Source: OLB11 sp041392835 (GTDB taxonomy: Bacteria; Bacteroidota; Bacteroidia; Chitinophagales; Chitinophagaceae). Taken from it: 64,000 nucleotides of DNA. The stretch is from the NCBI GenBank assembly GCA_041392835.1, contig JAWKLF010000002.1:385074-449073 (forward strand), read 5' to 3'. The notes under the pieces are model-generated. The model worked only from the letters and a program-made list of their open reading frames with translations, ran no database searches and was not told the origin of the DNA. The translations under genes and the position numbers were made by a program. Shown here in pieces: positions 35,810 through 45,028 of this stretch (positions are counted from its first letter, which is position 1; each line of letters starts with the position of its first letter).

Positions 35810-36496
35810 ATGAATAAAGTAGCACTATTTTTTGGCGTTTTGCTTATGACATTGCAAGCCAATGCGCAATCTAAAAACAAATCTTCCTATGCTATGCCAT
35901 CAAGGGATTATGTCATGCTTCAAGCAGGTTATGAAACTTGGACTAATGTGCCTGATTCTATTAAAATTACTGGTATAGGTAGAGCTTTTAATGCCTATTT
36001 GTGCTATGACTTTCCCATCATGAAATCAAATTTTAGTTTTGCTGCTGGTTTAGGCGTTGGCATAAGCAATGTGTATTTCAAAAATCAACAAATTATATTA
36101 AACGATACAGCAACTGCTATACAATTTATTCCAGAACAAGTAGATTATAAACGATTTAAGTTGACAACAACCTATGTAGAAGCGCCATTTGAGTTGCGAT
36201 TTTTTGAAAATAAAGAAAACCGAAATATTGGCATCAAAGCGGCCATTGGGCTTAAGGTTGGTGCTTTGGTATCATCTCATACAAAAGGCAAACGCACACT
36301 CAACAATAAACCAATTATTGAAAAAGTAAGTACAAAACGCTATATAGAAACTTGGCGTTATGCACTAACAGGTCGTGTGGGTTGGGGTAATTTTTCTGTT
36401 TACGGCTCATACTATATCAGCAATTTGTTTAGAATTAATAATGGCCCAGAAAACATACATCCTATTCAATTAGGTATTTGTTTAAGCGGACTTTAG
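35810..36496 (+). CDS. Outer membrane beta-barrel protein (PorT-like fold)
   Basis: The protein is 228 aa from ATG 35810. An in-frame TTG three codons upstream falls within the -7 box and is rejected. The signal peptide ends near ANAQS. The mature part alternates short amphipathic strands and turns (FSFAAGLGVGISNVYF, FELRFFENKENRNIGIKAAIGLKVG), as in eight-stranded barrels. The function is unknown. It is divergent from the LytS/LytTR pair and could be its target. Its end overlaps the convergent DUF2330 gene by 15 bp. Confidence 0.7.
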   Translation: MNKVALFFGVLLMTLQANAQSKNKSSYAMPSRDYVMLQAGYETWTNVPDSIKITGIGRAFNAYLCYDFPIMKSNFSFAAGLGVGISNVYFKNQQIILNDTATAIQFIPEQVDYKRFKLTTTYVEAPFELRFFENKENRNIGIKAAIGLKVGALVSSHTKGKRTLNNKPIIEKVSTKRYIETWRYALTGRVGWGNFSVYGSYYISNLFRINNGPENIHPIQLGICLSGL

Positions 36497-37915
36497 TCTG
36501 CCCTTATGAAATTGTATGGCAAAATAAACCAAGCCAATTTGCAATCCAATATACAATAAAATTAATGGTATATTCATTTCGCTATACCATGCACCTTTTC
36601 TAATTGCTTTCGCTCTATAGGTTTGATTATTCCATGTGTATGGATAATCGTTATACTCACTAATGTCCCAACCAGTATATTTTTCTAAATTTTTTAGTTC
36701 GTTTTTTCTTCTTTCATTGACCTCTTTTATATATGCCCCAGCATATGAGCAACTCAAATTACCTGTGGCTGGATGGTGTAAAATATATCGTACTTGCCAG
36801 TTTTTATTATTTGGTGTTATCTGAAACATTAAATCTTGCGGAAATGTTTTGCGCGCATATCGAACATGCAATCGTGTAAAAAATAATTTTTCATTGTATG
36901 CATTTTGCTCATCAGCTATCCACCAAACGCCAGCTTCCTTTAAGTCTCTACGGTCTGGTGGTGTAGATACACATGGGTCGCATTTTACATAATTACTCAA
37001 ACTTATATCCCAGGCATACTCCAGAAAAACAGATTGTTCGGCCTCTCGCTTCCATTTTCTTTTAAAAAGATCTTTATAAAACCGCCCAAAATCTTGTTGT
37101 ACAAATTCTGGTATATCAATTTCGCTGGGTATTTTTTGTGTTCTATAATTTGTACATTCTACTTGCCCTTTTTTAGTCAATGTATATATTATCAAATCTT
37201 GTGCTCCTTTACTATTAGCCATACCTAAGCGTATCGGCAACATAAATTTTGTACTGTTCATTGTTATTTGCAAAGGTCTTAGTTGATTGTATTCATTTTT
37301 ATTATATGCATTTACATTCACTTTGGCTACAAAAAATTTCATATTGCTTCTAATATAAGGATCCAACACCTCGTCTGCATCTTTAGGTATTTTATATCCA
37401 TTGTCAAGCAACCATTTTTTTAATCCATTGCTTTGTTTAGCACTCAATACTATAATATCATATTCGCCTACACTGTATTGTGCTTGAATTTTTACACCAT
37501 ACGATTTATCCTTACGACTTTCTTTTGTTAGCGTATAGGACATGTCAGCATTGGAAGATGGCATAAACAATACTTCCTCCCTCTCATAGGTTTGACACGG
37601 ATTTTGATCGTAGTAATCAACTAATCGTGGTGCAGAATAAGATTCCAATTTAGTAAACAAAGATTGATCTGCCACTCGAATATTCTTTTTGAGAATCACT
37701 TCTGGTACTGGAATAACCATGGCAAAGTCTTTTACATTTCCCGAAAAGTCATTGCTCATTGTTATGATGGTTTTATCGCCATCTCTAACTAAAATAACTT
37801 GAGAAGTATTATTAAAAATTTTTGTATCGGCCTTTGCTACATAAAATCCGCAAAAAGCTTTTGCTTCAAAAAAACTGATAGCTAAAATGATGATGCTTAG
37901 CATTGATTTGTTCAT
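36482..37915 (-). CDS. DUF2330 domain-containing membrane-anchored protein
   Basis: The protein is 477 aa. A signal peptide (1-20) is followed by CGFYVAKADTKIFNNTSQVI, then a VRDGDKTIITMSNDFSGNVKDF segment typical of DUF2330 (AMVIPVP follows). A C-terminal membrane helix (about 448-468) with a basic tail anchors it. Most of the chain is extracytoplasmic. No enzyme motif is known. The stop of the RnfD-like gene is 6 bp upstream, so the two are co-transcribed. Confidence 0.82.
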   Translation of the reverse strand: MNKSMLSIIILAISFFEAKAFCGFYVAKADTKIFNNTSQVILVRDGDKTIITMSNDFSGNVKDFAMVIPVPEVILKKNIRVADQSLFTKLESYSAPRLVDYYDQNPCQTYEREEVLFMPSSNADMSYTLTKESRKDKSYGVKIQAQYSVGEYDIIVLSAKQSNGLKKWLLDNGYKIPKDADEVLDPYIRSNMKFFVAKVNVNAYNKNEYNQLRPLQITMNSTKFMLPIRLGMANSKGAQDLIIYTLTKKGQVECTNYRTQKIPSEIDIPEFVQQDFGRFYKDLFKRKWKREAEQSVFLEYAWDISLSNYVKCDPCVSTPPDRRDLKEAGVWWIADEQNAYNEKLFFTRLHVRYARKTFPQDLMFQITPNNKNWQVRYILHHPATGNLSCSYAGAYIKEVNERRKNELKNLEKYTGWDISEYNDYPYTWNNQTYRAKAIRKGAWYSEMNIPLILLYIGLQIGLVYFAIQFHKGRLKSA

Positions 37916-37921
37916 GATATT

Positions 37922-38737
37922 TTATTTTTTAAGTGTAGATGAAAAAAATGCTGTATTCCATATAAATCGTTCATGAGTTATAAAGCGATTGATAAGCGGC
38001 GTTGTGAAGCCCATTATAAAAAGTGCCCAAATAGGTGCTATAGAAACTTGAAAATAAGTGGAAAGTAAAAATGATAGTATTGCTATACATATAGCCCAAT
38101 ATTTTCGAGCTTTAGGGTGGTTAGGAGAAGTCATAGGGTCTGTAATCATAAAAAAAGTAAATAAAAACAGACTACCACTATTAAACTGAAGCCAAACATA
38201 ATCCATAGGCCAGTGCAAATACAATACATTTCTTATAAAATACAAGACAAACAAACTTATTATAAAATATAAGGCTACATCAACTCTTTTTACATGCGAA
38301 GTAACTATCATACCTAAGCCTCCTATAATCAAAATGAGCAATGCTCCATTTCCCCACTGACCCGGATTAATCCAAGCCGATTGGGTTAGCAATATGCTTG
38401 AGATGATGCCAAAAGTAGCCGGATTCATAAAATGCTTTTTTTGTATGCTTACAATAAATTTGGAAGCTATGGCAATACAAGCCGCTAAAGCAGCAACCCA
38501 CCAACTTGTTGTTTGCAATAAAAGACACAAACCCAAACTTGTAATCCATGTACTTTTAAAGCTATGCAAGGGCAATTTTAATACATACCAAGCAATGGTA
38601 TGTGTACTAAATGCCGCAAAAAATATAGCCGTATATTTTACTATATCAATATCCCAAGACAAATAAAAACATCCATAAAGAAGAAAAATACTTAGAAATA
38701 TAATTTGAAAATTTCGGGCATCTCTAATCTTTAGCAT
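37922..38737 (-). CDS. RnfD/NqrB-like integral membrane protein
   Basis: The protein is 271 aa from the ATG at 38737. A further in-frame ATG 10 codons upstream is possible. Eight or nine membrane helices are seen. Two motifs of the NqrB/RnfD family are present: NPATFGIISS near residue 105 and a later NSGSLFLFTFFMITDPMTSP. In true RnfD/NqrB the matching place reads SGAT, where Thr carries covalent FMN. Here it is SGSL, so this FMN is probably absent. No other rnf or nqr gene is present. It is paired with DUF2330, so a role in a Na+-pumping complex is unlikely. Confidence 0.75.
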   Translation of the reverse strand: MLKIRDARNFQIIFLSIFLLYGCFYLSWDIDIVKYTAIFFAAFSTHTIAWYVLKLPLHSFKSTWITSLGLCLLLQTTSWWVAALAACIAIASKFIVSIQKKHFMNPATFGIISSILLTQSAWINPGQWGNGALLILIIGGLGMIVTSHVKRVDVALYFIISLFVLYFIRNVLYLHWPMDYVWLQFNSGSLFLFTFFMITDPMTSPNHPKARKYWAICIAILSFLLSTYFQVSIAPIWALFIMGFTTPLINRFITHERFIWNTAFFSSTLKK

Positions 38738-38784
38738 AATAAACTTTTTTCTTAAGGATGCACACATTCATTTATTTCCATAAA

Positions 38785-38822
38785 AAAAATGAGCTTGAAA
38801 CATATCTCCAAGCTCATTTTTA
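38785..38822 (-). terminator. Terminator after the gene at 38851
   Basis: ATGAGCTTG (38789-38797) pairs with CAAGCTCAT (38809-38817) around an 11-base loop. The A run on the left gives a U run on the minus strand, and a T run lies on the right, so it can act in both directions. Confidence 0.75.
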
Positions 38823-38850
38823 TAAAACTAAAACCCCATTATAACAAAAA

Positions 38851-39441
38851 CTATTCTCTTTTTTTGGCAGCCATATAGGCCATTTTAAATATGGTAGGAT
38901 TGCTTAAACCCGCTTTTTCTTTAGCAAAATCATCGCTAACATTCAATTCTAATAAACCTTTGTAATAAAGATATAGCGAAGCTAATTCCATCAAAGCTTG
39001 CTTTTGATTATGATTTTCATGCAAAACAACTTGTTCAAAATCTTTGATATTTTTTCTAAGATTTTTAATTTGTTGAACATAGCTCAATGGTCTAACTTCT
39101 TCTGCGCTAAAACAAGAATCATCGTCGGCTATTAAATAGCTAAGTTGCAACGAACAAGCCGAAAATACTATTGGCTTCTGACCTAAATCGATAATATGTG
39201 GCGCTTCTTCTTTGCCCAAAAGCTTATTTGAAACCAAAAGCTGTACCTGCTCACCGCTTTGTCCACTATACCGAAGTAAATCATTAAATGCCGAAAATGT
39301 AAATAATAAAGATGTTTGCAAAAGTTCATCATGAATTCTGCATATTACGTTTAGACTAACCAAATCGCTATCATCAAAAATAATTCTGCTGGCGCTAAAA
39401 GCATCTACCGTAAAATCTGTTTGTACAAATGTTTTTTTCAT
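38851..39441 (-). CDS. Hypothetical protein next to a WYL regulator
   Basis: The protein is 196 aa from ATG 39441 (MKKTFVQTDF). The longer frame to 39528 would run through the WYL promoter and is rejected. There is no signal peptide. The first half looks like alternating beta strands (IIFDDSDLVSLNVICRIHDEL), the second half is helical. I do not recognise a family. It is divergent from the WYL regulator gene, with 101 bp between start codons, and ends at its own terminator. Regulation by that WYL protein is plausible but not shown. Confidence 0.6.
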   Translation of the reverse strand: MKKTFVQTDFTVDAFSASRIIFDDSDLVSLNVICRIHDELLQTSLLFTFSAFNDLLRYSGQSGEQVQLLVSNKLLGKEEAPHIIDLGQKPIVFSACSLQLSYLIADDDSCFSAEEVRPLSYVQQIKNLRKNIKDFEQVVLHENHNQKQALMELASLYLYYKGLLELNVSDDFAKEKAGLSNPTIFKMAYMAAKKRE

Positions 39442-39484
39442 GTCTATTGTATTTAGAATACAAAGATTTAGTAGTGCCTGCGCA

Positions 39485-39514
39485 TTGAGTTTGCGTATTG
39501 AATCCTTATTTTTG
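39485..39514 (+). promoter_or_regulatory. Predicted promoter of the WYL regulator gene
   Basis: TTG (39485-39487), a 19-nt spacer and TATTTTTG (39507-39514), an exact -7 match. The ATG follows 28 nt later at 39543. This is the best full promoter match in the window. Confidence 0.6.
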
Positions 39515-39542
39515 TCTATCCATTCCATTTAATACTAAGACG

Positions 39543-40565
39543 ATGAAAAACAAGAATGCTTTAACCAGATACCGATTAATTGACAATTTGATGACAAACA
39601 AGCAGCGTAAGCCACCAACTTTGAAAGAAATAGTGGATTATATATCAGAAAAACTTAATATTCCCGTATCCGAATCGAGCGTTCAAAAGGATATATATGC
39701 TATGCGCTATGATTCTTCTTTGGGATTTTTGGCTCCTATAGAATTTGACAGATTTGCCAGAGGCTATATTTATACAGACCAAGAATACTCAATAAATAAA
39801 ATTCCTGTATCTGCCGAAGATTTACAAGGCTTGGAGCTGGCTGTAGATATTTTAGAACAATTCAAAGATATTCCTGCTATCAAAATGTTTGAAGACAGTA
39901 TCAACAAATTGGCCTTAGCAGTCAAATTTAATCGTGAATCGGCCATGCGTTCAAACATCGTAATGCTGGATAGACCCAAACGATATGTAGGCATAGAATT
40001 TATGGCTGATATTGTAGATGCTATTCGTAATAAAAATATAATCAGTATATCCTATCAACCTTTTGGCAAAAAAGAACCAAAAAAACATACCGTACATCCC
40101 TATTTTATCAAAGAGTACCAAAACAGAATGTACTTAATAGGCAAAGATATACATGCTACCAAAGCCTCTAAATTTCTTACCTTTTCGTTTGATAGAATAA
40201 AAGATGCAATAAAAATGCACTCCACATTTGATGAAGAACATTTTGACAAAGAGCTTTACTATAGTAATACCATTGGGGTATCATATAGCGATAATAAACC
40301 TGAAAAATTAATACTGAGATTTGTACCAGAACAAGCAAATTATATTCAATCTCAACCAATACACACCACTCAAAAAATTATTAAGAATACAAAAAATGCC
40401 TTTGTTATATCTATTGAAGTTATTATCAATTATGAACTCATGACCTTATTGAATAGTTTTGGTGAAAAATTAATTGTAGAGAAACCCATTCATTTGGCAG
40501 AGAAAATGAAAAAGACTGCACAAACTATGCTATCTAATTACAAATCTGTAATCCCTAAAAATTAA
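39543..40565 (+). CDS. WYL domain-containing transcriptional regulator
   Basis: The protein is 340 aa from ATG 39543, downstream of the promoter. An N-terminal winged helix (about 5-75) contains LTRYRLIDNLM and SVQKDIYAMR. A WYL domain lies at about 165-235, with IRNKNIISISYQPFG and a MYLIGKD motif in place of WYL. A C-terminal WCX-like extension follows. WYL regulators bind ligands or nucleic acid and often control DNA-damage or defence genes. No such genes flank it here. The divergent 38851 gene or the aldehyde dehydrogenase 39 bp downstream could be targets. Confidence 0.88.
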   Translation: MKNKNALTRYRLIDNLMTNKQRKPPTLKEIVDYISEKLNIPVSESSVQKDIYAMRYDSSLGFLAPIEFDRFARGYIYTDQEYSINKIPVSAEDLQGLELAVDILEQFKDIPAIKMFEDSINKLALAVKFNRESAMRSNIVMLDRPKRYVGIEFMADIVDAIRNKNIISISYQPFGKKEPKKHTVHPYFIKEYQNRMYLIGKDIHATKASKFLTFSFDRIKDAIKMHSTFDEEHFDKELYYSNTIGVSYSDNKPEKLILRFVPEQANYIQSQPIHTTQKIIKNTKNAFVISIEVIINYELMTLLNSFGEKLIVEKPIHLAEKMKKTAQTMLSNYKSVIPKN

Positions 40566-40575
40566 TTCGATTACG

Positions 40576-40583
40576 TACCTTTA
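40576..40583 (+). promoter_or_regulatory. -7 box of the aldehyde dehydrogenase gene
   Basis: TACCTTTA fits TAnnTTTG/A and ends 21 nt before the ATG at 40605. It indicates that the dehydrogenase can be expressed separately from the WYL gene. Confidence 0.4.
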
Positions 40584-40604
40584 TACACTATCAAAAAACG
40601 AGTC

Positions 40605-42065
40605 ATGATAAGCGAAAAAGATTTTTCTGATATTAAAAATTATATTGGCGGTGAATTAAAAGAACCTATACAAGGCCAATTTATAGACAACATAAACCCA
40701 GCTACTGGAGAAATATATGGCCGCATACCCTCTAGCACTCAAGCCGATATAGACCAAGCAGTTCTTGCTGCACAAGCCGCTTTTCCTGCTTGGAGTGTAA
40801 GCCCTTTAGAAGAGCGTTTTATGATACTCAATAAAATTGCAAACCTTATAGACCAATATCATGAAATCATGGCTTTGGCCGAAACAACTGATAATGGAAA
40901 GCCTCTTTGGCTAAGCAAGCGAGTAGATATACCGAGAGCTTCGAGCAATTTTCGATTTTTTGCAACTGCCATCATGCATTATGCTAGCGAAAGCCATAGC
41001 ATGGAAGACCAGGCTATTAACTTTACACTTCGTCAGCCACTTGGTGTTGTAGCTTGTATATCGCCTTGGAATTTGCCTATATATTTATTTACTTGGAAAA
41101 TAGCTCCCGCACTTGCAGCCGGAAACTGTGTGATAGCAAAACCCAGCGAAGTGACACCGCTAACTGCTTTTTTACTTAGTAAAATATGTATAGAAGCTGG
41201 CTTGCCAAAAGGTGTTTTAAATATTATACATGGGCAAGGAGAAGGATGCGGTACTGCTATGGTAGCTCATCCCGATATTAAGGCTATCTCTTTTACGGGT
41301 AGCACTAGGGCTGGAGCTCATATAGCTGCAATAGCTGCACCAAAGTTTAAGAAACTATCGCTTGAGTTGGGTGGCAAAAACCCAACCATCATTTTTGAAG
41401 ATTGCCATTGGGAAAAAATGATGAAAACAGTAGTACAAAGTTCCTTTGCCAACCAAGGTCAAATATGTCTTTGTGGAAGTAGAATACTGATTCAAAAATC
41501 TATTTATGAAAAATTTAAAAATGAATTTATAGAACGAGTAGAAAAACTACACGTTGGCGACCCACTAGAAGAGCAAAGTAAGCAAGGTGCTGTAGTAAGC
41601 AAATTACACTTTGACAAGGTCATGCAATGTATACAAAATGCAAAAGATGAAGGTGGCACCATACTTAGTGGTGGCAAAGCTATACAGCCCGATGGTAGAT
41701 GTAAAAATGGTTTATTTATTTTGCCTACCATTATTGAAAATTTGGGACCACAATGCAAAACCAATTTAGAAGAAATATTTGGACCAGTAGTAACCTTGCA
41801 AGCTTTTGAAACAGAAGAAGAAGCCTTATCACTTGCTAACTGCACAGACTATGGATTGGCTTCCAGTATTTGGACACAAGATATTAGCAGGGCTAACCTA
41901 TTGGCCAACAAACTGCAAGCTGGTATAGTTTGGGTCAATTGTTGGCTTCGTAGAGATTTACGAACTCCATTTGGTGGTGTAAAAAATAGTGGTGTAGGTA
42001 GAGAAGGTGGTTGGGATGCCTTACGCTTCTTTACAGATGCCAAAAATGTATGTATAGAATATTAA
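40605..42065 (+). CDS. Aldehyde dehydrogenase, ALDH8/2-aminomuconate semialdehyde type
   Basis: The protein is 486 aa. NAD-binding FTGSTRAGAHI is near 227. The catalytic Glu is in LELGGKNP (about 253) and the catalytic Cys in NQGQICLCGSR (about 288). The C-terminal WVNCWLRRDLRTPFGGVKNS pattern with GREGG is characteristic of the ALDH8A1/2-hydroxymuconate or 2-aminomuconate semialdehyde subfamily. In Bacteroidota this enzyme belongs to tryptophan/kynurenine or aromatic meta-cleavage breakdown. The other kynurenine pathway genes are not in the window, so the substrate is an inference. Confidence 0.88.
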   Translation: MISEKDFSDIKNYIGGELKEPIQGQFIDNINPATGEIYGRIPSSTQADIDQAVLAAQAAFPAWSVSPLEERFMILNKIANLIDQYHEIMALAETTDNGKPLWLSKRVDIPRASSNFRFFATAIMHYASESHSMEDQAINFTLRQPLGVVACISPWNLPIYLFTWKIAPALAAGNCVIAKPSEVTPLTAFLLSKICIEAGLPKGVLNIIHGQGEGCGTAMVAHPDIKAISFTGSTRAGAHIAAIAAPKFKKLSLELGGKNPTIIFEDCHWEKMMKTVVQSSFANQGQICLCGSRILIQKSIYEKFKNEFIERVEKLHVGDPLEEQSKQGAVVSKLHFDKVMQCIQNAKDEGGTILSGGKAIQPDGRCKNGLFILPTIIENLGPQCKTNLEEIFGPVVTLQAFETEEEALSLANCTDYGLASSIWTQDISRANLLANKLQAGIVWVNCWLRRDLRTPFGGVKNSGVGREGGWDALRFFTDAKNVCIEY

Positions 42066-42087
42066 TAATATTTATTGCTTATACTTA

Positions 42088-42837
42088 CTATCCGCCAAAA
42101 ACTTTTCTCAATAAATCTGTAACACGTGCAGCAGGATTTTGACGAATATTTTGTTCCTCTTGTGCCACCGTTGTAAACAAACCACTAAGTGCTCTTTCGG
42201 TTACATAGCCTGTTAAGTCTGGATTTATTTTTTGCTTGCTTATAGGCAATGCATTATAAGTAGAAAATACGGTTCTCCAATATTTGGTAGCGTTTACTTT
42301 ATCTAATGATTTTTGAATAACGGGTCTAAAAGCTTGTGTAAGTGCGTTGGTGGTAGTGCGCTGTAAGAAATTAGTTGCTGCATTATTTCCACCTTTCAAA
42401 ATATTCATTCCATCTTGTATATTCATGCTCAAAATAGCATTTACAAATATTGGAACTGCTTTGCCAGCTGCATCTTCTGCTGCTCTATTTAAACTTAGTA
42501 TAAGCTGATCGCATTGCTTACCAAAACCAAATTGTCTTAAGGTAGCTTCTACTTTTTTTACTTCTTGTGGCAAAGCTATACGTATCAACTGATTTCCAAA
42601 ATAGCCATTTTGGCGATTTAGTTTTTGTGATGCATTTTGAGTACCTATTTTTAAAGCTTCTTTGAGTCCGCTTACAACTTCAGAATTGTTTAAGTTTTTA
42701 ATATTGCCAGTATTTCCCTTGCCACCACCCAACAGTGTATTGGCTTGATTAATTAAATTTTGTAGAGTTTGTGCTTTTGACTCTTGTGAAAACAAAAGTG
42801 ATACACATGCAGTAGTTAGAATAAGTAGTTTTTTCAT
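42088..42837 (-). CDS. DUF4197 family secreted protein
   Basis: The protein is 249 aa from ATG 42837, which opens a signal peptide (MKKLLILTTACVSLL, ending SKA). The mature part is helical, with SEVVSGLKEALKIGTQNA near the N-terminus and VTERALSGLFTTVAQEEQNI near the end, both hallmarks of DUF4197. The family is periplasmic and has no known activity. It converges on the aldehyde dehydrogenase gene and is divergent from the SixA gene. Confidence 0.88.
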   Translation of the reverse strand: MKKLLILTTACVSLLFSQESKAQTLQNLINQANTLLGGGKGNTGNIKNLNNSEVVSGLKEALKIGTQNASQKLNRQNGYFGNQLIRIALPQEVKKVEATLRQFGFGKQCDQLILSLNRAAEDAAGKAVPIFVNAILSMNIQDGMNILKGGNNAATNFLQRTTTNALTQAFRPVIQKSLDKVNATKYWRTVFSTYNALPISKQKINPDLTGYVTERALSGLFTTVAQEEQNIRQNPAARVTDLLRKVFGG

Positions 42838-42925
42838 CGTTCTTTTTTTCAAATATAAAGACCTTAAAAAGATATAATAGTTAAACGTAAACAAAAAAAT
42901 AGTAGTTTAGCTATTAAAAAAAATT

Positions 42926-43423
42926 ATGAAAACGCTTTTATTAGTAAGACATGCCAAGTCCGATTGGGGCTCCTTGACACAAGCAGATATAGAAAGACCC
43001 TTGAATACTAGAGGTATCAAAAATGCGCATGACATGGGAAGCCGATTGCTAAAAAGAAAAATAGAAATAGATTGCATAGTAGCCTCTAATGCTAAAAGAA
43101 CTACACAAACAGCCCATATTATAGCATCCGAAATTCATTATCCACAAGAACAAATACAATTTTACAATGCGCTCTATCATGCCCCACAACAATGTTTGCT
43201 CGATACCGTTTTAACGTTGAATTCAAATTGGAACACGGTAATGCTTGTGGGTCACAACAATGGTATAACCGATTTTGTGAATTCCTTTGGCTTTTTTGTA
43301 ACAGACAATATGCCAACGTGTAGTATGGCTTGCTTATCTATAGCATGTGAACATTGGTACGACTTTGCAAATGCAGCAAAGACATTATTATTTTTTGATT
43401 ATCCCAAAAGAATGGATGCCTAA
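42926..43423 (+). CDS. SixA-like histidine phosphatase
   Basis: The protein is 165 aa. The phosphate-binding LVRHAKSDWG contains the catalytic His. The second His is in VGHNNGITDF near residue 112. The length and RHAKSDW motif fit the SixA branch of the histidine phosphatase superfamily, which removes phosphate from phospho-His proteins. The substrate here is unknown. Confidence 0.9.
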   Translation: MKTLLLVRHAKSDWGSLTQADIERPLNTRGIKNAHDMGSRLLKRKIEIDCIVASNAKRTTQTAHIIASEIHYPQEQIQFYNALYHAPQQCLLDTVLTLNSNWNTVMLVGHNNGITDFVNSFGFFVTDNMPTCSMACLSIACEHWYDFANAAKTLLFFDYPKRMDA

Positions 43424-43441
43424 ATAAACACACATGCTTAG

Positions 43442-44104
43442 CTATATACTTATATAGTGCATGAGCATGTCATAGTTTGATTTAATGTTTTTGTCTTGAT
43501 CATCTGAGGCATATATTTCTGCTACATGATATTCGTAGCGTTCAAAAGTTGCCGCTAGTGCTTGCGTTTCGTTTTGATTGGTTTTGATGGTAACTTGTAA
43601 CATGCCTGTTTCTTTAATAGTTTTAATAAAAGAGCTAAGAATGGTTACATTATTGCTTTCGCAAATGCGCGCTATTTCGGATAGGCTATAGTTTTTTTGC
43701 TCTATTTCCAATACAAGTATAGCACCTTGCTCGTGGGTTGCGTTATTATCTATTAGATAGGCAAACAATCCTTCTTTGGTAATAGTGCCCATAAAATGAT
43801 TTTGAGAATCCACAACGGGCAACACACTAAGATTGAAATCGCTCACTGTTTTAAGCGCTTCGTAAGGATGGCTTTGTGCTTGTATAGCTGGCCTAAATGT
43901 AAGGAATTCGGCATAAGAAAGTGGCTGTTCAGGCGTATCCCAATCCATTATATCTTCTTCTGAAATAAGGGCTATGTAATCGTCTTTGTGTACCAATGGC
44001 AAATGACTTACTTGATACTCGCTCATCAAGCGCAAGGCTCTTTCGCCAGAGTCTTGGTAGGACAATTGAGGTAATTCGATAGATAGTAACAGCTGAATAG
44101 ACAT
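43442..44104 (-). CDS. CBS domain-pair protein
   Basis: The protein is 220 aa. Two CBS motifs lie at about 18-60 (MSEYQVSHLPLVHKDDYIAL) and 75-130 (LSVLPVVDSQNHFMGTITKEGLF). An ACT-like C-terminal region lies at about 138-200 (GAILVLEIEQKNYSLSEIAR). The length and order resemble AcuB-type proteins. CBS pairs sense adenine nucleotides. It follows the alpha/beta hydrolase gene by 37 bp in the same direction. In other Bacteroidota the protein is often near NAD kinase and pdxJ, which are not seen here. Confidence 0.85.
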   Translation of the reverse strand: MSIQLLLSIELPQLSYQDSGERALRLMSEYQVSHLPLVHKDDYIALISEEDIMDWDTPEQPLSYAEFLTFRPAIQAQSHPYEALKTVSDFNLSVLPVVDSQNHFMGTITKEGLFAYLIDNNATHEQGAILVLEIEQKNYSLSEIARICESNNVTILSSFIKTIKETGMLQVTIKTNQNETQALAATFERYEYHVAEIYASDDQDKNIKSNYDMLMHYISI

Positions 44105-44141
44105 GGCATTAAGGTTTCGTATTCTTTTTGAATTCTACTTC

Positions 44142-44903
44142 TTAAGACGAATATTTGCTCAAAAAGTTGTTTAAGAGTACGTTAAACTCATCAGGCACTT
44201 CCATCATGGGAGCATGGCCACATTTATCTATCCAATGCAATTCGGAATTGGGCAAAAGTTTTTCAAATTCATGCGCTACCATAGGAGGTGTGATAGTATC
44301 ATTTTTCCCCCATATCAGACACACAGGCATATGAAGATTTTGTAATTCTTCGCCTAAATGGTGTCGTATAGCAGATTTGGCTAAGTAAATAATTTTTACG
44401 GCTTTCAATCTGTTGTTTACTATATTATATACTTCATCTACTAATTCATCTGTGGCTGATGCCGGATTATAAAACGTAAGTTCTACTTTTTTTCGTATAT
44501 AATCTTTATCGCCACGCTTAGGGTAAGTTTCGCCCATACCATTTTCAAATAGCCCTGAGCTGCCTGTTAGCGTTATAGTCTTTACTCGCTCTGGGTGCTT
44601 GAGAGCATAAACTAAAGCAATATGACCTCCTAGCGAATTGCCTAATAAATGCACATTGTTTAAATTTTTTGCTTCTATAAATTTGGAAACATGATTGGCC
44701 AAACCCGAAACGGAAGTGTCAAAATTGGTTAGGTCGTACAAGGGAAGCATGGGAATAAAAACAGTATATTTTGATTTGAATCCATCTATCAAGTCTTTGA
44801 AGTTGCTCAAAGCACCAAACAAACCATGAAGCAATACTAAATTTTCGCCACTACCTTCTTGCACATACTTAAATTTTCCGCTTTGTTTTATTTCGTACTG
44901 CAT
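44142..44903 (-). CDS. Alpha/beta hydrolase
   Basis: The protein is 253 aa, cytoplasmic. The oxyanion motif LLHGLFG is near 24. The nucleophile elbow GNSLGG is near 88, the acid Asp in WGKNDTI near 198 and the His in KCGHAPMMEVP near 226. This is a full catalytic triad of the MhpC type. The substrate is not predictable. It lies upstream of, and probably is co-transcribed with, the CBS gene. Confidence 0.9.
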   Translation of the reverse strand: MQYEIKQSGKFKYVQEGSGENLVLLHGLFGALSNFKDLIDGFKSKYTVFIPMLPLYDLTNFDTSVSGLANHVSKFIEAKNLNNVHLLGNSLGGHIALVYALKHPERVKTITLTGSSGLFENGMGETYPKRGDKDYIRKKVELTFYNPASATDELVDEVYNIVNNRLKAVKIIYLAKSAIRHHLGEELQNLHMPVCLIWGKNDTITPPMVAHEFEKLLPNSELHWIDKCGHAPMMEVPDEFNVLLNNFLSKYSS

Positions 44904-45028
44904 AATACTATTTTAGTGGTGCTAAAATAATGGATTAATATTAATAATCCAATGTTATTATTCCGATTTAGAAAATCGTAATGCCATTTGATTTGGACAC
45001 CTGAATCGTAGATGAAACTTTTTGTGGG

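Noticed and set aside
38367..38666. Frames of 60-90 codons overlapping the RnfD-like gene
   Set aside because: Both lie within the RnfD-like coding region, one antisense and one in another frame. The main frame has continuous membrane helices and family motifs.
39498..39542. Upstream TTG extension of the WYL regulator
   Set aside because: It overlaps the predicted -7 box at 39507-39514. The ATG at 39543 fits the promoter.
41504..41845. Antisense 113-codon frame in the aldehyde dehydrogenase gene
   Set aside because: Shadow of a strongly conserved gene, Ser/Cys-rich with no family resemblance.
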